Assembly (NCBI RefSeq): GCF_007995055.1
Contig: NZ_VOQQ01000001.1
Span: 558,001-622,000 of the forward strand
DNA: 64,000 nucleotides
Reading direction: 5' to 3'
Source of the DNA: Sphingosinicella ginsenosidimutans
Lineage (GTDB): Bacteria > Pseudomonadota > Alphaproteobacteria > Sphingomonadales > Sphingomonadaceae
Shown: positions 58,521 through 64,000 of the stretch, piece after piece
How the letters are laid out: the number at the start of each line of letters is the position of its first letter
How positions within the stretch are numbered: the first letter of the stretch is position 1
Translations under genes and position numbers: made by a program
Notes under the pieces: model-generated
Databases searched by the model: none
Seen by the model: only the letters and a program-made list of their open reading frames with translations
What the model was told of the DNA's origin: nothing

Positions 58521-59320
58521 CTAGCCCTGCACCGCCTCGCGAATCCGCGTCGCCCCCTTCATCGCCGCGACGAAGCTGCGGACCGCGCCGGCGGGATCGT
58601 CGGGATGGTCGGCGATCCGCTGCACGATCGCCGAGCCCGAGATCGCCCCCGCCGCCCCGGCTGCGAGCGCCGCCGCGACATGATCGGGCTTCGAGATTCC
58701 GAAGCCGAAGACGGGCGGCGGCGCGCCGTTGCGGGCGAGCGCGTCGATCAGCGCCGCATGATCGAACCGCACCGCCTGGTCCGCGCCCGTGATCCCCGCG
58801 CGCGTCACGCAATAGGTGTAGCCGCCGCCGAGCGCGGCGATCCGCGCGATCCGATCGTCGGGCGTGTTCGCGGCGGCGATCAGCACCGGATCGATCCCGG
58901 CCGCCCGCGCCGCCTGGGCGAAGGGTGCCGCCTCGATCTCCGGCACGTCGGCGACGAGCACGCTGTCGACGCCAGCCTCGGCCGCCGCGCGATAGAAGGC
59001 GTCGCGCCCGCGCGCGACGACGAGATTGGCATAAGTGAGGATGCCGACCGGCACGTCGGCGTGGCGCGCGCGGAACGCACCGAGCAAGGCGAAGCAGTCG
59101 GCCGGCGTCACCCCCTTTTCCAGCGCCCGCACCGCCGCGGCCTGGATCACCGGCCCGTCGGCGACCGGATCGGAAAAGGGGATGCCGACCTCGATCATGT
59201 CGGCCCCGCCCTCGACCAGCGTGTCGAGGATCCGCGCGCTCGTCTCGAGATCGGGGTCGCCGAGCATCACGAAGGCGCCGAACGCGCCTTCGTTGCGGCG
59301 GAAGATGGCGGCATAACGGC

Positions 59321-59324
<4 letters not shown>
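58521..59324 (-). CDS. trpA: Tryptophan synthase alpha chain
   Basis: TrpA of 267 residues cleaves indole-3-glycerol phosphate to indole and glyceraldehyde-3-phosphate. The catalytic Glu is in [20 protein letters not shown] and the catalytic Asp in [18 protein letters not shown] binds phosphate. The start overlaps the trpB stop as ATGA. Last gene of the trp operon. Confidence 0.96.
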
Positions 59325-60486
<1,162 letters not shown>

Positions 60487-60493
<7 letters not shown>

Positions 60494-61893
60494 GGCGAAT
60501 CGCCCCGCGCCGGCACGCGCAGCGCCTCGAAAAAGGCCTGGAGCTTCTCCGGGTCCTTGCGCCCCGGCGCCCGTTCGACGCCCGAGGAGACGTCGAGCGC
60601 CCAGGCGCCGACCTTCGCCGCGGCGGCGGCATTGCCGGGATCGAGCCCGCCGGCGAGCAGCGCCGTCCTGAGCTCGCGCCGCCCGTCGATCAGCGTCCAG
60701 TCGAACGTGCGGCCGGCGCCGCCCGATGCGCGGCCGACCGCCGTGTCGAACAGCAGCCGATCGACGCCCGGGCGCGGCCGGGGCACGCTCCTTGCGACCG
60801 GAAGCGCGCCCCAGATCTCGACGCCGACCGGAAGCGCGGCGCGCAGGCCCTTCACATAATCGCCGTCCTCCGAACCGTGGAGTTGCACGGCGCGCAGGCC
60901 GAGCCAGTGCGCGGCTTCGGCGATCCGCTCGATCGGCGCGTCGCGGAACACGCCGACGATTCCGGCGCCAAGGTCGCGCGCCGCGCCGGCGATCGGCTCC
61001 GCCTCGGCCGGCATCACGTAGCGCTGGGATTCGGGGACCATGATGAGGCCGACGAAGCAGGCGCCGGACCGCGCGGCGCGTTCGGCATCGGCGGCGCTGC
61101 GGACGCCGCACACCTTCACCCGGCCGAAGGCGAGCGTCCGCGCCGCCTGCGCCGGCCGCTTCGCGCGCATCAGCGACGTGCCGACCAGGAAGGCGCCGGC
61201 ATGGGGCGCCAGCCGCTCGACGTCCTGCCGCCGCGCGATCCCCGATTCCGACACCACGATCCGGTCGGCCGGCACCAGCGGGGCGAGCTGCTCGGTCGTG
61301 GCGAGGTCGACGGTGAGGGTCTTGAGATCGCGATTGTTGACGCCGATCAGTTTCGCGCCGAGCGCGACCGCGCGCGCGACCTCGGCCGCGTCGTGGGTCT
61401 CGACCAGCGCGTCCATGCCCAGCCGCTCGGCGGCGCGCATCACCTCGGCCGCCTCCTCGTCGTCGAGGACCGACAGGAGGACGAGCACCGCGTCGGCGCC
61501 GTGCAGCCGCGCTTCCGCCACCTGCCGGGGATCGACGACGAAATCCTTGGCGAGGATCGGCCCGTCGAACACGCGCCGTACCGCCGCCAGGTCCTCGAGC
61601 GCGCCGCCGAAGAACGGCCCGTCGGTCAGCACGCTGACCGCGGAGGCGGCGCCGGCATAGGCTTCGGCCTGGACGGCCGGATCGACCTGCGCGATCTCGC
61701 CCGCCGACGGCGAGGCCTTCTTGACCTCCATGATGAAACGCGCGCCGGGGGAGGCGAGCGCGGCGGCGAGGCTTCGCTCGGCCCGCTTCGCCTGGCTGCC
61801 GATGTCGCAGAAGGTCGCGCTGCCGAGCCGCTGCGCGACGTCGATCTTCTTGCGCGCGACGATCGCGCCCAAGGTGCCGCCCGGGTCACGCAT
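60487..61893 (-). CDS. trpCF: Fused indole-3-glycerol phosphate synthase / phosphoribosylanthranilate isomerase
   Basis: One frame of 468 residues encodes both enzymes. TrpC occupies about 1-258 ([44 protein letters not shown]). TrpF occupies about 260-460 ([57 protein letters not shown]). The fusion resembles that of E. coli (452 residues); in many alphaproteobacteria the two genes are separate. The start overlaps the trpD stop by 8 bases. Confidence 0.94.
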
Positions 61894-62956
61894 GGCTGAT
61901 CTCCACCAGATGATCGAGGACGCGGCCGCCCGCGCCCGATGCGAGGATCTGGAGCGCGATGTCGGCGCCCTCCTCCAACGTCCCGGCGCGCCCGGCGGCG
62001 AGCAGCAGCGCGCCGGCGTTGAGCGCGACCGCATGGTTCTCGGCCTCCGCGCCGCGCCCGGCGAGCAGCGCCCGCAGCCGCGCCGCATTCTCCTCCGGCC
62101 CGCCGCCGGCGAGCGCCGAAAGCGGCGCGCGCGCGAGGCCGGCCAGCTCCGGCGACAGCGTCATCCGCTCGGTCTCGCCGTCCATCAGCCGCACCGCGAT
62201 CGTCTCGGCGTGGAGCGCGACCTCGTCGAGCCCGCCGCCATGCACCACCATCGCCCGCTCGACGCCGAGCGCCGCCAGCGTCTGCGCGACCGGCGCGACC
62301 AGCCCCGGATCGGCGACGCCGACGAGCTGGACCGGCGGCTCGGCCGGGTTCACGCACGGCCCCAGGATGTTCATCACCGTGCGGACCTTGAGCGCGCGGC
62401 GCACCGGCCCGGCATGTTTCAGCCCCGGATGATATTGCGGCGCGTAGAGGAAGCAGATCCGCGCCTCGTCCAGCGCCCGCCGCGCCGTCGCCGGGCTCAC
62501 CTCCAGCTTGACGCCCAGCCGCTCCAGCACGTCGGCGGATCCGCAGCGCGAGGTGACCGATCGGTTGCCGTGCTTCGCCATCGGCAGCCCCGCCGCCGCG
62601 GCGACGAAGGCGACGGCGGTGGACAGGTTGATCGTCCCCGATCCGTCGCCGCCGGTGCCGCAGGAATCGGCGAAGGGATAGTCCGGCCGCTCGAAATCGA
62701 GGTCCGCCGCGCGCAGCGCCCGCGCCGCGCCGATCAGCTCGTCGACGCTCTCGCCCTTGATCCGAAGCGCGATCAGCAGCGCCGCGATCGCCGGCTCGGC
62801 GAGCCGCCCCGCCACCAGCTCGGCGAAGACGCACTCGGCCTCCGCCCGGGTGAGCGATTCGCCGGCGAACAATCGTTCGAGCGCGGCCTCATGGTCGGGT
62901 GGCCCGCCCCTGGCGTCGGGCGGTGTGATGGCGAGGGCGGCGGCGGTCATGGTCAT
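61886..62956 (-). CDS. trpD: Anthranilate phosphoribosyltransferase
   Basis: TrpD of 356 residues transfers phosphoribose to anthranilate. It has the Gly-rich loop ADSCGTGGDGSGTINLSTA, KHGNRSVTSRCGSADVLE and NILGPCVNPA. The start at ATG 62956 is chosen for an AGGA eight bases upstream; ATG 62977 and 62950 are in frame. It is the first structural gene after the leader peptide and terminator; trpE and trpG are not in the window. Confidence 0.94.
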   Translation of the reverse strand: MTMTAAALAITPPDARGGPPDHEAALERLFAGESLTRAEAECVFAELVAGRLAEPAIAALLIALRIKGESVDELIGAARALRAADLDFERPDYPFADSCGTGGDGSGTINLSTAVAFVAAAAGLPMAKHGNRSVTSRCGSADVLERLGVKLEVSPATARRALDEARICFLYAPQYHPGLKHAGPVRRALKVRTVMNILGPCVNPAEPPVQLVGVADPGLVAPVAQTLAALGVERAMVVHGGGLDEVALHAETIAVRLMDGETERMTLSPELAGLARAPLSALAGGGPEENAARLRALLAGRGAEAENHAVALNAGALLLAAGRAGTLEEGADIALQILASGAGGRVLDHLVEISHA

Positions 62957-63007
62957 GGCAAGGTCCTGGAAGTGCATCGGGGCGAAGCGGCGCGGGCCGC
63001 GCGTACG

Positions 63008-63033
63008 AAAAAGCCCGCCGGTGGCGGCGGGCT
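63008..63033 (-). terminator. Attenuator terminator of the trp operon
   Basis: On the minus strand, an 8-bp perfect stem (63033-63026 with 63019-63012) is followed by five T (63012-63008). It stands between the leader peptide stop (63072) and trpD. A competing pairing is visible: GCGGCGG encoded inside the leader (63098-63092) is complementary to CCGCCGC (63030-63024), which overlaps the upstream terminator arm. Confidence 0.8.
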
Positions 63034-63071
63034 CGTTGCGTATCGTCGGGAAGATCGGTCCTAGGAGACCG

Positions 63072-63206
63072 TCACCATCGCCACGCGCGGGCCGCCGCAT
63101 CTGGACGGGACCAGCGCCACTGCCAGGCCTGCGAGACGGAGGCACGCGCGGCCGCGTCGCCCGGACGGGCGGCGGACAGGCCGGATGAGGAAGCGTGCGG
63201 CGTCAT
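63072..63206 (-). CDS. trpL: Trp-rich leader peptide of the trp operon
   Basis: A 44-codon frame from ATG 63206 to TGA 63072 has five Trp codons near its end: residues 28, 30 and 32 (AWQWRWS) and 42 and 44 (AWRW then stop). It lies just upstream of the terminator at 63008-63033 and of trpD. This is the standard form of a ribosome-mediated attenuation leader. The ATG lacks a clear ribosome binding site, so the true start is unsure. Confidence 0.8.
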   Translation of the reverse strand: MTPHASSSGLSAARPGDAAARASVSQAWQWRWSRPDAAARAWRW

Positions 63207-63246
63207 CGCGGCGGAAAGTGCTGATTCCCCCGCCGCTCGTCAAGCC

Positions 63247-63585
63247 TCTCGTTTCGCTTTCCATCCCTTCCCGCCGGGCGAAGTCGATGGATCGAACGCC
63301 GAGACGCCCTTCTCGCGCATTCTCGGCATCGCGCGTCGCGAGAAGTGGGCGGAGCTTGGCGAGCCGCCCCGTCCCGAACATCCGCCGCGCCGCTATCTGG
63401 TCCCGCACGGCGAGGTGATGATCGAGCCGCGCGAATCGATCGACGGCCGGGCCCCCGGCACGTTCAGGGAGAAGGAGGCCGCCCGCGACGAACGCTACCG
63501 CGCGGACGCCAGAGCCCAGCTTGAGTGGGAAGCGCAGGCGCGCCGAGATTACGAGCGCCGGCGCGATAGCGGCGCCGCATCCTAA
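63247..63585 (+). pseudogene. Open coding-like frame without a start codon
   Basis: The frame ending at TAA 63583 has strongly coding-like codon use from about 63247 (including FHPFPPGEVDGS, TPFSRILGIARREKW and RRYLVPHGEVMIEP). It stays open back to 62929. No ATG, GTG or TTG occurs in frame before GTG 63412, which would leave only about 57 residues. The 5' end runs into the trpL region on the other strand. It looks like the 3' part of a gene whose start was lost. I recognise no family. Confidence 0.45.
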
Positions 63586-63611
63586 TCGAAGAGCCGCGCC
63601 AGGCCGGCAAG

Positions 63612-63668
63612 CCTGCCCCGGGCTCGATCCGGGGGGCAGGACTGACGTCACGGGACAATGGTCCCGTG
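63612..63668. repeat. Two adjacent palindromes between the start-less frame and the HNH gene
   Basis: CCTGCCCC (63612-63619) pairs with GGGGCAGG (63633-63640), and CACGGGAC (63649-63656) pairs with GTCCCGTG (63661-63668). Neither has a T run. They sit between two convergent reading frames and could end transcription weakly from both sides. Confidence 0.55.
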
Positions 63669-63686
63669 GCGGCTGGCTCTGCCCCG

Positions 63687-64000
63687 TCAATGCTTGAAGC
63701 AATGCTCCCGATGCCACGCGAGGAACGCCGGATGCGGCCTCAGCGACGGGCGCCCGGGCGCGAGCGCCCTGCCCGTCTTGTTGATCATCGCCTCGACGCT
63801 CGAACGGTCGTTCACTTGCCGCGAGACCAGGATGCCGAGATCGTCGTCGAAGCCGATCAGCCCGCGATCGAACATCCAGTGCGCGGTGCCCGATAACGCA
63901 ATGCCGTTCTGGATGCTGTCGGGCCCGCCATGCTCGACCGGCTTGATATGCGCCGCCTCCGCCTCGGCGCGCCCGCCGCCGTTGATCAGCTTCCACCCGG
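63687..64000 (-). CDS. HNH endonuclease-type protein (C-terminal part, cut by the window end)
   Basis: The frame enters from the window edge and ends at TGA 63687, giving 104 residues. It carries the HNH core: AEAAHIKPVEHGGPDSIQNG, then SGTAHWMFDRGLIGFDDD, with the first His, the central Asn and the last His visible. This pattern is found in small HNH nucleases that often accompany restriction or DNA repair systems. The N-terminal part and the neighbours lie beyond the window. Confidence 0.8.
   Translation of the reverse strand, partial: GWKLINGGGRAEAEAAHIKPVEHGGPDSIQNGIALSGTAHWMFDRGLIGFDDDLGILVSRQVNDRSSVEAMINKTGRALAPGRPSLRPHPAFLAWHREHCFKH

Overview
The window is very GC-rich, densely packed chromosomal DNA of an alphaproteobacterium, most likely a member of the Sphingomonadales. 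The evidence is the EcfG/PhyR/NepR general stress response locus, the full division and cell wall (dcw) cluster ending in ftsQ-ftsA-ftsZ, the scpA-scpB-tatA-tatB-tatC run, bamB-der, and several small sphingomonad-type proteins (DUF3309, entericidins). I see no tRNA, rRNA, CRISPR array, insertion sequence or prophage.

Layout. 1-9.2 kb: the end of an unknown gene, kynureninase, purC, an M23 peptidase, a ferritin-like DUF455 protein, purT, a membrane protein, a Bcp peroxiredoxin and glnE. 9.3-15.4 kb: the general stress response region, with ecfG, a 45-residue membrane protein, phyR, nepR, a PhyP-like HisKA_2 protein, an M20 peptidase and two tandem entericidin lipoproteins. Two exact GGAAC-N16-CGTT promoters lie here. 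One precedes the small membrane protein and ecfG. The other precedes a non-coding stretch that can fold into two hairpins with C-rich loops. 15.4-25.8 kb: tatCBA, scpBA, DUF3309, a TonB-domain protein, nagZ, a SPOR protein, argS, dgt and a TPR/SPOR protein. 26-44.8 kb: the dcw cluster, all on the minus strand, transcribed mraZ-rsmH-ftsL-ftsI-murE-murF-mraY-murD-ftsW-murG-murC-murB-ddl-ftsQ-ftsA-ftsZ with mostly 1-4 base overlaps. 45-53 kb: small envelope proteins, purL, a DUF3052 protein, a secreted amidohydrolase, an iron storage pair (bfd, bfr) and a DUF418 membrane protein. 53.2-58.3 kb: an HPt protein, der, bamB, a YfgM-like protein and panB. 58.5-63.2 kb: a trp operon (trpD, fused trpCF, trpB, trpA) behind a Trp-rich leader peptide and an attenuator-type terminator. 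The window ends with an open frame lacking a start and a partial HNH endonuclease gene.

How the genes work together. The stress module follows the partner-switching scheme known in alphaproteobacteria: NepR holds EcfG until phosphorylated PhyR binds NepR. The perfect promoter before ecfG implies positive autoregulation. The second perfect promoter implies that a C-rich regulatory RNA, resembling Caulobacter GsrN in type, may belong to the regulon. The dcw cluster supplies peptidoglycan precursors and the divisome. The trp genes appear to be controlled by ribosome-mediated attenuation. Short GC-rich palindromes are scattered between genes and have entered coding sequence in murD and at the murB/ddl junction.
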